Shown here in pieces: positions 1-8,048 of a stretch of DNA of 64,000 nucleotides. The DNA is from JAIBJN01 sp963847985 (GTDB taxonomy: Bacteria; Actinomycetota; Thermoleophilia; Gaiellales; Gaiellaceae): the NCBI GenBank assembly GCA_963847985.1, contig CAWKBS010000009.1, positions 124,001-188,000 on the forward strand, given 5' to 3'. The position numbers and the translations under genes are program-made. Within the stretch, counting starts at the first letter, position 1. Each line of letters starts with the position of its first letter. The notes beneath the pieces were generated by a model, which made no database searches, was not told the origin of the DNA, and saw only the letters and a program-made list of their open reading frames with translations.

Positions 1-20
1 TCGTCGGCGTCGGTAGCTGG

Positions 21-746
21 ATGCGGCCCCGCTCGCTGCTGCTCGCCGTCGCGCTCGTCGTGGGCACGACGGCTTCCGGGCAGGCCGAGGCGGCGCCGGC
101 CGGCCCGATCGGCGCCGTGCTCGACCCGGTCGAGACGCTGCTCCCGGCGGCCCCAATGGCGCGCCCGCGGGTCCCCGGGCCCACCTCGGCGGTGAGCTGC
201 CTGCTCGACCGCGAGCCGCGCCGGGCCTGCCGCTCGCCGGAGCCGCGCCGCCCGCGCCCTCGCGCCGCAAGCGGGAGAGTGCTGCGCTACCGGGTGCACG
301 TCGGGGCGGGCGTCGCGCTCGACCGCCGCGACGTGGCGAGCACCGTCGACGGGATCCTGGCCGACCCGAAAGGCTGGGGCGGAAGCGGCGAGGTCACGTT
401 CCGGCGCGCGGCCTCGGGGCCTCTCGACTTCCGGATCGTGCTGGCCTTGCCCGGCGCGGTCGATCGCCTCTGCTTCCCGCTGCGCACGCGCCGCGCGCTC
501 TCCTGCGCCACCGGCAAGCTCGTCGTGCTGAACGTCCTCCGCTGGCGCCACGGCGCTCCGGCCTTCCACGGCGACGTCGAGCTCTACCGCCGCTACCTCG
601 TCAACCACGAGGTCGGCCACGTGCTCGGCCACGGTCACGCCTCATGCCCTCGGGCGGGCGCCCGGGCGCCGGTGATGATGCAGCAGACGAAGGGCGTCGG
701 CGCGTGCCGAGCGAACGGCCGGCCGCTCGCCTGGGAGCGCGGCTAG
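21..746 (+). CDS. Secreted DUF3152-type zinc-metalloprotease-like protein
   Basis: A 241-residue protein with an N-terminal signal peptide (about residues 1-24: basic MRPR, hydrophobic stretch, then small residues). A Pro/Arg-rich low-complexity linker runs to about residue 85. The C-terminal domain carries HEVGHVLGHGH near residues 196-206, followed by a short region with MMQQTKG. This HExxHxxGHxH arrangement is the metzincin-like zinc site typical of the actinobacterial DUF3152 family, usually exported and of unknown substrate. ATG at 21 gives a complete signal peptide. The gene ends 4 bases into the convergent oxidoreductase gene. The family assignment is confident; proteolytic activity is inferred only from the zinc motif. 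Confidence 0.8.
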   Translation: MRPRSLLLAVALVVGTTASGQAEAAPAGPIGAVLDPVETLLPAAPMARPRVPGPTSAVSCLLDREPRRACRSPEPRRPRPRAASGRVLRYRVHVGAGVALDRRDVASTVDGILADPKGWGGSGEVTFRRAASGPLDFRIVLALPGAVDRLCFPLRTRRALSCATGKLVVLNVLRWRHGAPAFHGDVELYRRYLVNHEVGHVLGHGHASCPRAGARAPVMMQQTKGVGACRANGRPLAWERG

Positions 747-1348
747 CTCGGTCCCTGGAGCTGGGACACGGCCTGCTCGAAGGCCTCCTCGGGCTGGGCG
801 CCGAGGACGAGCAGGCGCTTGTCGAGCACGAACGCGGGAATGGCGTTGATCCCCAGCCGGTTGGCCTCCTGCGTCGAGGCGGTCACGCGGTCGACGAAAC
901 GCCCTTCGGCGATCACCGAGGCAGCCTCCTCTCGATCGAGCCCCGCTTCCTCGACGAGCTGGAGCAGGGTGTCGTCGTCCCCGAGGTCCTTCCGCTCGGA
1001 CCAGTAGCCGTGCATGAGCCGCGAGTGCACCGGAGCATGCAGGTCGCGCTCGCGAGCGAGCTCGGTGACGACGAGGGCATGCAGGGTGTTCGGGAGCCTC
1101 GGAGACGGATCGAACGTCAGGCCCGCCGCCTCCACGAGGCGGCGCGTGTGCTCGTGGATGCCGGGTCCGTAGCGGCGCTCGAGGTCGGTGCGCGGGACGC
1201 CCTCCTCGGGGTATTCGGGATGGAGGAAGAAGGGCAGCCAGTCGACCTCAGCGCCGAACCGGCGCGTGAGCCACTCGGCCCGCGCGAGGCCGACGTAGCA
1301 GAACGGTCAGGTGTAGTCGGACCAGATCGTGACGGGAAGCACGCCCAC
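743..1348 (-). CDS. DsbA/FrnE-family thiol oxidoreductase with in-frame TGA at the first catalytic Cys (candidate selenoprotein)
   Basis: Reading from GTG 1348 to the stop at 743 gives about 201 codons, the usual FrnE length. The only interruption is TGA at 1309-1307. The context is WSDYT-[TGA]-PFCYVG, where relatives have CPxC, so the TGA replaces the first redox Cys of the CxxC motif. The frame then continues without a break through a typical DsbA-fold sequence, including the cis-Pro region (NAIPAFVLD) near the C-terminus. A perfect 6-bp stem with a 7-base loop (1293-1275) starts 13 nt after the TGA, about where a bacterial SECIS element lies, but the loop does not show an obvious canonical GU. 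Selenocysteine insertion (UxxC), a point mutation, or a sequencing error would all explain the data. No Sec machinery is encoded here. A start at ATG-like codons downstream (1135) would remove the active site and is unlikely. Confidence 0.72.
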
Positions 1349-1368
1349 GCCCGTCAGGCTAGCGACGA

Positions 1369-1534
1369 AGGAGGGCTCGGCCGAGTACAGCCTGTGCCGC
1401 CGGGCCGCGCTGCTCGCCCCGAAGACTGCGTCCTCAGTCGCGCCCGTAGCCTCCAGCTACGAACGCTCCCTGCGTCCTTGTTTCGGAACGACCATCACAC
1501 CCCGACGACGAGCAGTACCCGGCCAAACCCTCCT
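1369..1534 (-). repeat. Copy 1 of a 166-bp inverted-repeat-flanked dispersed element
   Basis: Terminal arms 1369-1388 and 1515-1534 are inverted repeats of each other (AGGAGGG then CGGCC and GTAC, few mismatches). Between them lies the core shared with copies at 13871, 20533 and 40421, here in reverse orientation. It contains a short GTAGC/GCTAC hairpin and a repeated GGACGCAG. The right arm overlaps the uvrC stop codon (TAG 1535-1533), so the element lies directly downstream of uvrC in its transcription direction. It could act as a 3'-end or terminator structure, a MITE-like element or a structured RNA. It has no credible ORF. Confidence 0.85.
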
Positions 1535-3404
1535 ACGCGCCGCCGGTCCGATGGAGAGCCGCGTGGATCTCCCGCCCGACCTTGGCCGGGACGCCGGGCA
1601 CGCCCTCCAGCTCCTCGGAGCTCGCGGCCAGGAGCCGCTCCGGCGAGCCGAAGTGGCGGATCAGCGCCCGTCTGCGCGCGGGCCCGACCCCGGGCAAAGC
1701 GTCCAGGATCGACTCCCGCGCCTTCGCGTCGCGGCGGGTGCGGTGGAAGCCGAGCGCGAAGCGGTGCGCCTCGTCACGGATGCGCTGCAGGAGCTGGAGG
1801 CCGGCCGAGTCGCGCGCGAGCGCGACCGGCTGCGAGCGGCCGGGGACGAAGACCTCCTCCTCGCGCTTGGCGAGGGCGATCACGGCCACGCGGGGCAGGT
1901 TGTGAGCCTGGAGCGCGCCCAGCGCCGCCTTGAGCTGCCCCTTGCCGCCGTCCACGACCACGAGGTTCGGGATCGCCGCGAAGCCCTCGTCGTAGCGCTC
2001 GGCCGTCACCTCGCGCGCCCGCGCGAAGCGGCGCGCGACCACCTCGGCCATCATGGCGAAGTCGTCCTGGCCCTCGACGCCCTTGATCCCGAACTTCCGG
2101 TAGTGCGCCTTCTTGGGCACGGCGTCCTGGAAGACGACCATCGAGCCGACGGGCGACTCCCCCTGGATCGTCGAGATGTCGAAGCACTCGATCCGGAGCG
2201 GCAGGCTCTCGAGATTGAGGCACTCGCGCAGCTCCTCGAGCGCCTCGACGCGCCGCAGGCGCTTGCGCTCGCGGTCGGCGCGGTCGCTCTCGAGCGCCAG
2301 CTCGGCGTTCTGCTGGGCGAGCTCGAGGAGACGCCGCTTCTCCCCCCGGCGGGCAGGCCGCACCTCGACCTTGGAGCCGCGCAGGTCGGAGAGGAAGCCG
2401 GAGAGCGCGTCGGTCGGGCCGACGTCGGGCGGGACGACGAGCAGCGGCGGGATGCTCGGCGCGCCGCCGTAGTACTCGAGGCAGAAGGACTCCAGGAGCT
2501 GCGGGACGTCCTCGCCGGCCTCGTTCTCGAGGTAGAAGGTGTGCCGGTCGACGAGCCGCCCGCCGCGGAGCGGGAAGATCTGCACGGCCGCCGTGCGGCC
2601 CCTGGCGGCGATCCCGATCACGTCGACGGTGCCGATCGCGCGCTTGTCCGCGGCCTGCCGCTCGGCGAGGTGGCGGACGGCGGTGAGGCGGTTGCGGTAG
2701 CGAGCGGCCTCCTCGAACTCCTGGCGCTCGGCCGCGTCGCGCATCTTCTCCTCGAGCTCGCGCAGCACGGGCCGCGAGTCGCCGGAGAGGAACTCGATCA
2801 CGCGCTCGACGATCTCGCGGTAATCCTCCTTCGTCACGTACCCGACGCAGGGCGCCAGGCAGCGCTCGATGTGGTAGTCGAGGCACGGGATTCCCGAGTG
2901 GCGTCCCGGTTGCGGCCCCTCGCACGGACGGTATGGGAAGACGCGGTTCAGGACGTCGAGCGTCTCGCGCACTTTCTTCGCCGAGGCGTACGGGCCGAAG
3001 TACGTGACCCCGCGCCGGTGCCGCTCCCGCGTGAACATGACCCGCGGGTACTCGTCCTCCAAGGTCACGGCGATGTAGGGGTAGCTCTTGTCGTCCCGCA
3101 GCCGGACGTTGAACGTCGGCCGGTGGCGTTTGATCAGGTTCTGCTCCAGGTGGAACGCCTCCACCTCGGTCGAGGTGACGATCACCTCGATCTGGTCCAC
3201 GCGCTCGATCAGCCGGTCGAGCCCGAGCCGGGCGTCGCCGCCGCGGAAGTACGAACGCACCCGGGAGCGCAGGGACTTGGCCTTGCCGACGTAGAGCACG
3301 GCGCCCTTGGCGTCGCGGAACAGGTAGACGCCCGGCTTCGCCGGGATCCCCCGGAGCTGCTCCTCGATGCGCTCGTCGCGCGTCGTGGCGGACGCGGTCG
3401 CCAT
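1533..3404 (-). CDS. uvrC: UvrABC excinuclease subunit C
   Basis: A 623-residue protein of normal UvrC length. It makes the dual incisions beside a lesion after UvrB loading in nucleotide excision repair. Domains in order: GIY-YIG nuclease (about residues 18-97; PGVYLF...LYVGKAKSLRSRV), a four-Cys-type segment (CLDYHIERCLAPC near 175-190), UVR UvrB-binding helices (about 205-240), the RNase H-like 3'-incision domain (ECFDISTIQG and VVDGGKGQL motifs) and C-terminal tandem helix-hairpin-helix motifs (LPGVGPARRRAL). All expected parts are present. The stop codon is embedded in the arm of repeat copy 1. The upstream sirtuin gene ends 33 bases before the start and lies on the same strand. Confidence 0.97.
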   Translation of the reverse strand: MATASATTRDERIEEQLRGIPAKPGVYLFRDAKGAVLYVGKAKSLRSRVRSYFRGGDARLGLDRLIERVDQIEVIVTSTEVEAFHLEQNLIKRHRPTFNVRLRDDKSYPYIAVTLEDEYPRVMFTRERHRRGVTYFGPYASAKKVRETLDVLNRVFPYRPCEGPQPGRHSGIPCLDYHIERCLAPCVGYVTKEDYREIVERVIEFLSGDSRPVLRELEEKMRDAAERQEFEEAARYRNRLTAVRHLAERQAADKRAIGTVDVIGIAARGRTAAVQIFPLRGGRLVDRHTFYLENEAGEDVPQLLESFCLEYYGGAPSIPPLLVVPPDVGPTDALSGFLSDLRGSKVEVRPARRGEKRRLLELAQQNAELALESDRADRERKRLRRVEALEELRECLNLESLPLRIECFDISTIQGESPVGSMVVFQDAVPKKAHYRKFGIKGVEGQDDFAMMAEVVARRFARAREVTAERYDEGFAAIPNLVVVDGGKGQLKAALGALQAHNLPRVAVIALAKREEEVFVPGRSQPVALARDSAGLQLLQRIRDEAHRFALGFHRTRRDAKARESILDALPGVGPARRRALIRHFGSPERLLAASSEELEGVPGVPAKVGREIHAALHRTGGA

Positions 3405-3437
3405 GTCCCGGTCAGCCTAGCCAGGCGCCCCGGGTGG

Positions 3438-4121
3438 TTAGCGGACGGACGCGACCGCCGCCAGGGTCTGTGCGGCGCTCTCCCGCAGGACGAGCTCGGC
3501 GCGGGCGTCCACCCAGGTCGGCGTGCGGTTGACGATCGCGACCTTGCCCCCGGCGGCGAGCGTCGAGCGCGGCAGGTCGGCGACCGGGTAGACCTCGAGC
3601 GAGGAGCCGACGACCAGCAGCAGCGCGGCGTGCTCGGCAAGCTCGGCGGCGCGCTCCATCGCGCCCTCGGGGAGCTGCTCGTCGAAGAAGATGACGCCGG
3701 GCTTCAGGATCGCGCCGCAGGCCGGGCAGGGCGGCGCGCCGTGCGCCTCGATCAGCGGCACCACCTCGGCCAGCGGATAGACCGCGCCGCACCCGGGGCA
3801 CGAGGACGTCCGGATCGAGCCGTGCACCTCGATCACGTCCCGCGAGCCCGCCTTCTCGTGCAGCAGGTCGATGTTCTGGGTGACGACCGCCCGCACGAGC
3901 CCGCGCCGCTCGAGCTCGGCGAGCGCGACGTGTGCAGGGTTCGGCTCGACCTCGGTGAGCATGGCGAAGCGCGGCGCGTAGAAGCGCCAGACCTTCTCCG
4001 GGTCGGCGCGGAAAGCGCCCAGGGTTGCGTACTCCCGCGGATCGAACTCGGCCCACATCCCGGAAGCCGAGCGGAAGTCCGGAACACCGGACTCGGTCGA
4101 GACCCCCGCGCCGGTGAGCAC
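3438..4121 (-). CDS. cobB: SIR2-family NAD-dependent protein deacylase
   Basis: Sirtuin that would remove acyl groups from protein lysines with NAD as co-substrate. The Rossmann motif LTGAGVSTESGVPDFR begins at residue 2, TQNID and the catalytic EVHGS follow, and four Cys (CPGC...CPAC) form the structural zinc site. VVGSSLEVYP and IVNRTPT complete the NAD pocket. The first usable start, GTG 4121, removes the short N-terminal helix most sirtuins have. Upstream the frame is open for only about 17 codons (AVELAGLIRDNQPCVV) after the TAA shared with the preceding gene's stop, and it contains no ATG, GTG or TTG. Those residues look sirtuin-like, so the true start is probably a rare codon or has been lost by an error. 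Confidence 0.9.
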   Translation of the reverse strand: MLTGAGVSTESGVPDFRSASGMWAEFDPREYATLGAFRADPEKVWRFYAPRFAMLTEVEPNPAHVALAELERRGLVRAVVTQNIDLLHEKAGSRDVIEVHGSIRTSSCPGCGAVYPLAEVVPLIEAHGAPPCPACGAILKPGVIFFDEQLPEGAMERAAELAEHAALLLVVGSSLEVYPVADLPRSTLAAGGKVAIVNRTPTWVDARAELVLRESAAQTLAAVASVR

Positions 4122-4172
4122 GACGCAGGGCTGGTTGTCGCGTATGAGGCCGGCGAGCTCGACTGCCGGAGC

Positions 4173-4760
4173 TTACTTCTCCGTGTCCACGCGGATGAAC
4201 GGCGCCGGCCTGGTCGGGTGGTTGTTCACGCCGTCGACGAGGACCACGCCGTCGAAGGTCACCTGACCTGTCGCCGTCGCGGTGCGCTGCTTCCGCTTGC
4301 TACCCGGGACGTTGACGGTCGTCTCGACCGGCCCGACGCCCGTCCACTCGACGGCGAAGGTGACCTGGTGGGTCGCGCCGAGGATGTCCCTGGCGATCCC
4401 CGCACCGGTGACCGAGACGCTCTTCAGGTTCGCGGTGCTCACGATCGTCGCCGCGGCACCCGGCGCGGCCCAGCTGAACGAGGTGCCGTCGGGGCAGACC
4501 GCCAGGAACTGCACCCTCGCGGTCGGGTCCGAGTCGTCCGTGTCGGGGGCCTCGAAATCACGCGTGCTTCGCACCAACAGCGTCCCTTCGACTGTCGAGC
4601 CGTCCGCACACTCGTGCGGCACGGCCCAGAACGCCTCGGCCGTCTCCTCGAAGAAGAGCTCCGGCTCGGCTGCTGCGGTCGTCGAGAAGACAAGAGCGGT
4701 CGTCAGGCTTGCGAGGGCAACGACCAGGCCACGCCTCCGCGTGCGTGTTGTACCGGACAT
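4173..4760 (-). CDS. Secreted protein of unknown function
   Basis: A 195-residue protein with a clear signal peptide (MSGTTRTRRRG, hydrophobic core, AAA cleavage region near residue 32). The mature part is acidic and beta-rich, has a few Cys and resembles the secreted hypothetical proteins common in soil actinobacteria. No catalytic motif is recognised. The annotated ATG is preceded by a GAGG-like ribosome-binding site (AGGAGGTCG on the minus strand). The stop TAA lies immediately upstream of the sirtuin reading frame, so the two genes may be co-transcribed. The function cannot be inferred. Confidence 0.75.
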   Translation of the reverse strand: MSGTTRTRRRGLVVALASLTTALVFSTTAAAEPELFFEETAEAFWAVPHECADGSTVEGTLLVRSTRDFEAPDTDDSDPTARVQFLAVCPDGTSFSWAAPGAAATIVSTANLKSVSVTGAGIARDILGATHQVTFAVEWTGVGPVETTVNVPGSKRKQRTATATGQVTFDGVVLVDGVNNHPTRPAPFIRVDTEK

Positions 4761-4841
4761 GATCGACCTCCTGGGCTCGTGCGACTGACGTTCTCTGCGC
4801 TATGGACTACTGGCACGAGCGCCGAGCGGATTCCCTCGCCG

Positions 4842-5273
4842 CTAGGCCCAGCGGCTGCCCTCGGCCGGGGTCGGCGCGGCCCAGAACACCTCGATCCGCA
4901 GGCCGTCCGGGTCGAAGGCGAAGAACGCGTAGTAGCCCTCCAGGTCGTCGTCCTCCTCCGGCGGGAAGTGGATGCGCGCGCCGAGATCGACCGCACGCTC
5001 GTGCGCCTCGTCGACCTGCTCGCGACGCTCCACCTCGAAGGCGAGATGCTCGATCCCGACGCCGTAGTACTCGTGGCGGCCGCCGTCGGCGGGCCGCAGA
5101 CCGAGGTTCTGCTCGCCGAAGCGGAGGTAGACGATCTCTTCCGTGGCCCGATAGCTCGGAACGCGGACGTCCTCCTCGAGGCCGAGCGGGCCGAGCAGCC
5201 CGAGGTAGAAACCGAGCGAGCGATCGACGTCGGCGACGCACAGGTCGACGTGCTGAATCGCCGGCGCCGGCAT
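4842..5273 (-). CDS. VOC-superfamily (glyoxalase-like) protein
   Basis: A 143-residue single-domain vicinal oxygen chelate protein. It starts IQHVDLCVADVDRSLGFYLGLLG and later shows IEHLAFEV and FFAFDPDGLRIEVFW, the paired beta-alpha-beta-beta-beta halves of the fold. Candidate metal ligands are His in QHVD and EHLAFEV and Glu in RIEVFW. The ATG at 5273 is chosen because it places the first beta strand correctly; the longer open frame reads through the divergent gene's antisense. The gene is divergent from the diadenylate cyclase gene, with 42 bases between the starts. The substrate is unknown, since VOC proteins range from lyases to dioxygenases and resistance proteins. Confidence 0.85.
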   Translation of the reverse strand: MPAPAIQHVDLCVADVDRSLGFYLGLLGPLGLEEDVRVPSYRATEEIVYLRFGEQNLGLRPADGGRHEYYGVGIEHLAFEVERREQVDEAHERAVDLGARIHFPPEEDDDLEGYYAFFAFDPDGLRIEVFWAAPTPAEGSRWA

Positions 5274-5315
5274 GCCGCGGAATCTACAGCGTGGCCGATT
5301 CGTTAGAACGTCCGG

Positions 5316-5939
5316 ATGGATTCGAACGGCCGTCAGAAGCTTCTCGACGCCACCTTCGGCGCGGTCTGCGAGACCACCGGCTGCTCCGAGGAGCGCCGAC
5401 GTACGCTCGAGGAGGTCGTCAACCTCGCCGTCGAGCTCGCCCGCGAGGGGCGCGAGGGGCGCAAGATCGGGACGCTCTTCGTGATCGGCGACGTCGAGGT
5501 CGTCACCGAGCAGTCGCGGCCGCTGATCCTCGACCCGCTCTTCGGCCACGACGACGAGCTTCTGCGGATCGAGCTGCCCGAGTTCCGGGAGACCGTGAAG
5601 GAGCTGGCGCAACTCGACGGCGCGTTCCTGCTCGGCGACGACGGGACGTTCGTCTCGGCGGGACGCTTCATCGACGTGGACGTGACGGCGCCGGAGAACT
5701 TCCTCCCCGGCCTCGGCACCCGACACGCGGCCGCGGCCTCGATCTCGCGAACGACGGGCGCGATTGCCGTCGTCGTCTCGCAGAGCTCGGTCGTGCGCGT
5801 CTACGCGCGCGGCGAGGTGCGGGCCGAGATCATCCCCGAGCTCTTCCTCATGTCGCGCGGCAGCCTCTTCACGCGTCAGGCCGAAGTGCGGCAGCTGCCC
5901 GAGGCCGGCGTCACGCTCGCGGTCGCGGCCGAGGCCTAG
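5316..5939 (+). CDS. Stand-alone DisA_N-type diadenylate cyclase (c-di-AMP synthase) domain protein
   Basis: A 207-residue protein whose C-terminal two thirds match the DAC/DisA_N fold. LDGAFLLGDDG supplies the DGA motif (about residue 108) and LGTRHAAAASIS corresponds to the GxRHRAA motif. VVVSQSSVVRVYARGEV follows as the SEE/SS-x-R strand. In characterised family members these residues bind two ATP and make c-di-AMP. The second Arg of RHR is Ala here, as in some DacZ/actinobacterial relatives. The first 50 residues are helical, and no membrane segment or DisA DNA-binding domain is present. This suggests a soluble stand-alone cyclase, but activity is not proven. It is followed closely by the glycosidase gene on the same strand. 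Confidence 0.78.
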   Translation: MDSNGRQKLLDATFGAVCETTGCSEERRRTLEEVVNLAVELAREGREGRKIGTLFVIGDVEVVTEQSRPLILDPLFGHDDELLRIELPEFRETVKELAQLDGAFLLGDDGTFVSAGRFIDVDVTAPENFLPGLGTRHAAAASISRTTGAIAVVVSQSSVVRVYARGEVRAEIIPELFLMSRGSLFTRQAEVRQLPEAGVTLAVAAEA

Positions 5940-5971
5940 CCGACCTCCGCCCTCTCACCTACGGTGAGAGG

Positions 5972-7243
5972 ATCGCGGCGACCCGCACCGAGACGACGCT
6001 CGACGAGCGCGCACGCGCCCTGCTCGAGGCGAACACGCAGACCGGCGAGCTGGGCGGCCGGACGTACCGCTTCACCGTGCCGAGCGTGCGCGCGTATCCG
6101 TTCCAGTGGTTCTGGGACTCGTGCTTCCACGCGATCGCCTGGTCTCGCTACGACGCGGAGCGGGCGGCGGACGAGCTGCGCGGCCTCTTCGCCGTGCAGG
6201 AGCCGGACGGGCTCATCCCACACGTCGTCTTCTGGCAGGGCGACCTCGTCTCGCGGCTTCACTGGCACCACCTCGAGAGCCGCACCAGCGGGCGCGTGCC
6301 GTTCCACCGCACGCCCCGCACGTCGGCGCAGATCCAGCCGCCCGTGCTCGCTCAGGCGGTCGAGCGCGTCGTCGAGGCCGGCGCGAGCGGGCTCCTCGCC
6401 GAGGCGCTCCCGGGCCTCGAGCGCTACTACCGTTACCTCGCGGCGCTGCGGGACCCGGACGCCGACGGCCTCGTCTCGATCGTCTCGCAGTTCGAGAGCG
6501 GGCTCGACTTCAGCCCCGTCTACGACGAGTCGATCGGGCTGCGCCGAGCGAGCCCGATCGAACTGCTCGCGCGCACGCGGCTCCCGCAGCTCCGGAACAA
6601 GCTGGCGAACTACGACGCGGAGACGATCTTCCGCCGCTATCGCCACCACGTCGAGGACGTGCTCGTGAACGCCGTCTACGGCCAGGGCCTCCGCGCGCTC
6701 GCCCGGCTGGCGCGGCGAGGTGGCCGAGAGGCGACGGCACGCTGGGCCGCCCGCAGCGCCGACGGCGTCACCGCCGCGCTCCTGGAGCGGTGCTGGGACG
6801 AGCGCCTCGGCCTCTTCGTCAACCTCGCGGGCCCGGACGAGCGGCGCTCGCGGGTGAAGACGATCCACGGGCTCATGCCGCTCGTCCTCCCCGACCTGCC
6901 GCACGCAATCGCCGACCGGCTCGTCGAGCACCTCTGCAACCCGCTGACGTTCGACGCCCCGTACCCGGTGCCGTCGGTCGCTCTCGACGAGCCCACCTTC
7001 GTCCGCGACCACCGTCTCCGCGGCTTCCGCTTCATCTGGCGCGGGCCGCTCTCGCTGAACACGAACTGGTTCCTCGTCCACGGGCTGCGCGGGCACGGCT
7101 ACGACGCCGTCGCCGGGCGGATCGCCGAGCGCTCGCGGGAGGCAGTCGAGCGTGGCGGCCTGAACGAGTTCTACGACCCGCTCGACGGCAGCCCGGTCGG
7201 CGCGGAGCGCTTCGGCTGGGCCACGCTGATCGCGGACCTGTAG
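5972..7243 (+). CDS. MGH1/GH63-like glycoside hydrolase (amylo-glucosidase or glucosylglycerate hydrolase type)
   Basis: An (alpha/alpha)6-barrel glycosidase of about 420 residues. QWFWDSCFHAIAW, the DGLIPHVVFW segment, YDESIGLRRA, and a C-terminal NTNWFLVHGL with FGWATLIADL match the family of mannosyl/glucosylglycerate hydrolases and bacterial GH63 enzymes, suggesting turnover of a compatible solute or alpha-glucan. The start is unresolved. The conserved N-terminus (LDERARALLEANTQTG) lies upstream of the first in-frame GTG at 6077, no ATG/GTG/TTG occurs between the preceding stop and that point, and a GTG at 5964 is one base out of frame. The coordinate given is therefore approximate. A one-base sequence error or a rare start is likely. 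Confidence 0.82.
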   Translation: MAATRTETTLDERARALLEANTQTGELGGRTYRFTVPSVRAYPFQWFWDSCFHAIAWSRYDAERAADELRGLFAVQEPDGLIPHVVFWQGDLVSRLHWHHLESRTSGRVPFHRTPRTSAQIQPPVLAQAVERVVEAGASGLLAEALPGLERYYRYLAALRDPDADGLVSIVSQFESGLDFSPVYDESIGLRRASPIELLARTRLPQLRNKLANYDAETIFRRYRHHVEDVLVNAVYGQGLRALARLARRGGREATARWAARSADGVTAALLERCWDERLGLFVNLAGPDERRSRVKTIHGLMPLVLPDLPHAIADRLVEHLCNPLTFDAPYPVPSVALDEPTFVRDHRLRGFRFIWRGPLSLNTNWFLVHGLRGHGYDAVAGRIAERSREAVERGGLNEFYDPLDGSPVGAERFGWATLIADL

Positions 7244-7322
7244 CGGTCGCGGTCGCGCCCGCCTGCCCGCCGGCGGACGCGCCGCGCCCACGTTCGAGCG
7301 TACGCCGGAAGCCGTCACGCGA

Positions 7323-8048
7323 GTGGGTACGATTCGAGCCGTGTCAGCCGAGACTTCGACGCAATACGTCGCGTACACGCTCTACAAGGCCGATCCTGCG
7401 TGGCTGCGGCTTCCGTTCGAGGAGCGCGCGGCCGCCAAGGAGGCGTTTGCCGACGTGATCGAGGAGTGGGCCGAGCGCCTCGAGCTCCGCAGCTACAGCC
7501 TCGTCGGCGTCCGCCCGGAGGCCGACTTCATGCTCTGGAAGCTCACCGAGCGCTACGACGACCTGCGCGAGCTCGGGACGGCGCTGAACGGGACGCCGCT
7601 GGCCGGCTGGCTGACGACTCCGTACTCGTATCTGGCCGCGAGCGAGCCGTCGCAGTACTTCGAGCAGAAGAGCAAGCGCCCGCGCCGGGTCGTGCCGCGC
7701 GGGGCGCCGTACCTCGTCGTCTACCCGTTCGTGAAGAAGCGGGAGTGGTACTCCCTGTCCATGGACGACCGCCGCCGCGCGATGCAGGAGCACGCCGCCG
7801 TCGGCAGCCGGTTCGTCACGATCACGAACCACACCACGTACTCGTTCGGAATCGACGACCAGGAGTTCATGACGGCCTTCGAGTGCGAGGAGCCGTCCGA
7901 CTTCCTGCAGCTCATGAAGACGCTGCGCGAGACCGAGGCGAGCCGCTACACCGAGCGCGACACGCCGATCTTCGTGGGAAGCGCGCAGGAGATCCGCGAG
8001 CTGCTCGACTCGCTCGACGGCGCGTCCGCCCGGATCGCGTCGGGCTAG
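7323..8048 (+). CDS. hemQ: Coproheme decarboxylase / chlorite-dismutase-family HemQ
   Basis: A 241-residue protein of the actinobacterial HemQ type, which converts Fe-coproporphyrin III to protoheme in the last step of the coproporphyrin-dependent haem pathway. YPFVKKREWYSLSMDDRR is the characteristic segment with the catalytic Tyr. It is followed by HAAVGSRF and the proximal-His region around TNHTTYSFGIDDQEF. The length fits HemQ rather than the shorter chlorite dismutases. Two GTG starts are possible, 7323 and 7341; the family N-terminus favours the later one, while the weak GGAAG upstream suits the earlier. No other haem gene is adjacent. Confidence 0.92.
   Translation: MGTIRAVSAETSTQYVAYTLYKADPAWLRLPFEERAAAKEAFADVIEEWAERLELRSYSLVGVRPEADFMLWKLTERYDDLRELGTALNGTPLAGWLTTPYSYLAASEPSQYFEQKSKRPRRVVPRGAPYLVVYPFVKKREWYSLSMDDRRRAMQEHAAVGSRFVTITNHTTYSFGIDDQEFMTAFECEEPSDFLQLMKTLRETEASRYTERDTPIFVGSAQEIRELLDSLDGASARIASG

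Noticed and set aside
1329..5306. Plus-strand open frame of 1325 codons opposite uvrC and the sirtuin
   Set aside because: It is an antisense shadow: the high GC content removes stops, the translation is Arg/Glu/Asp/Leu-rich with no domain, and the minus-strand genes are clear.
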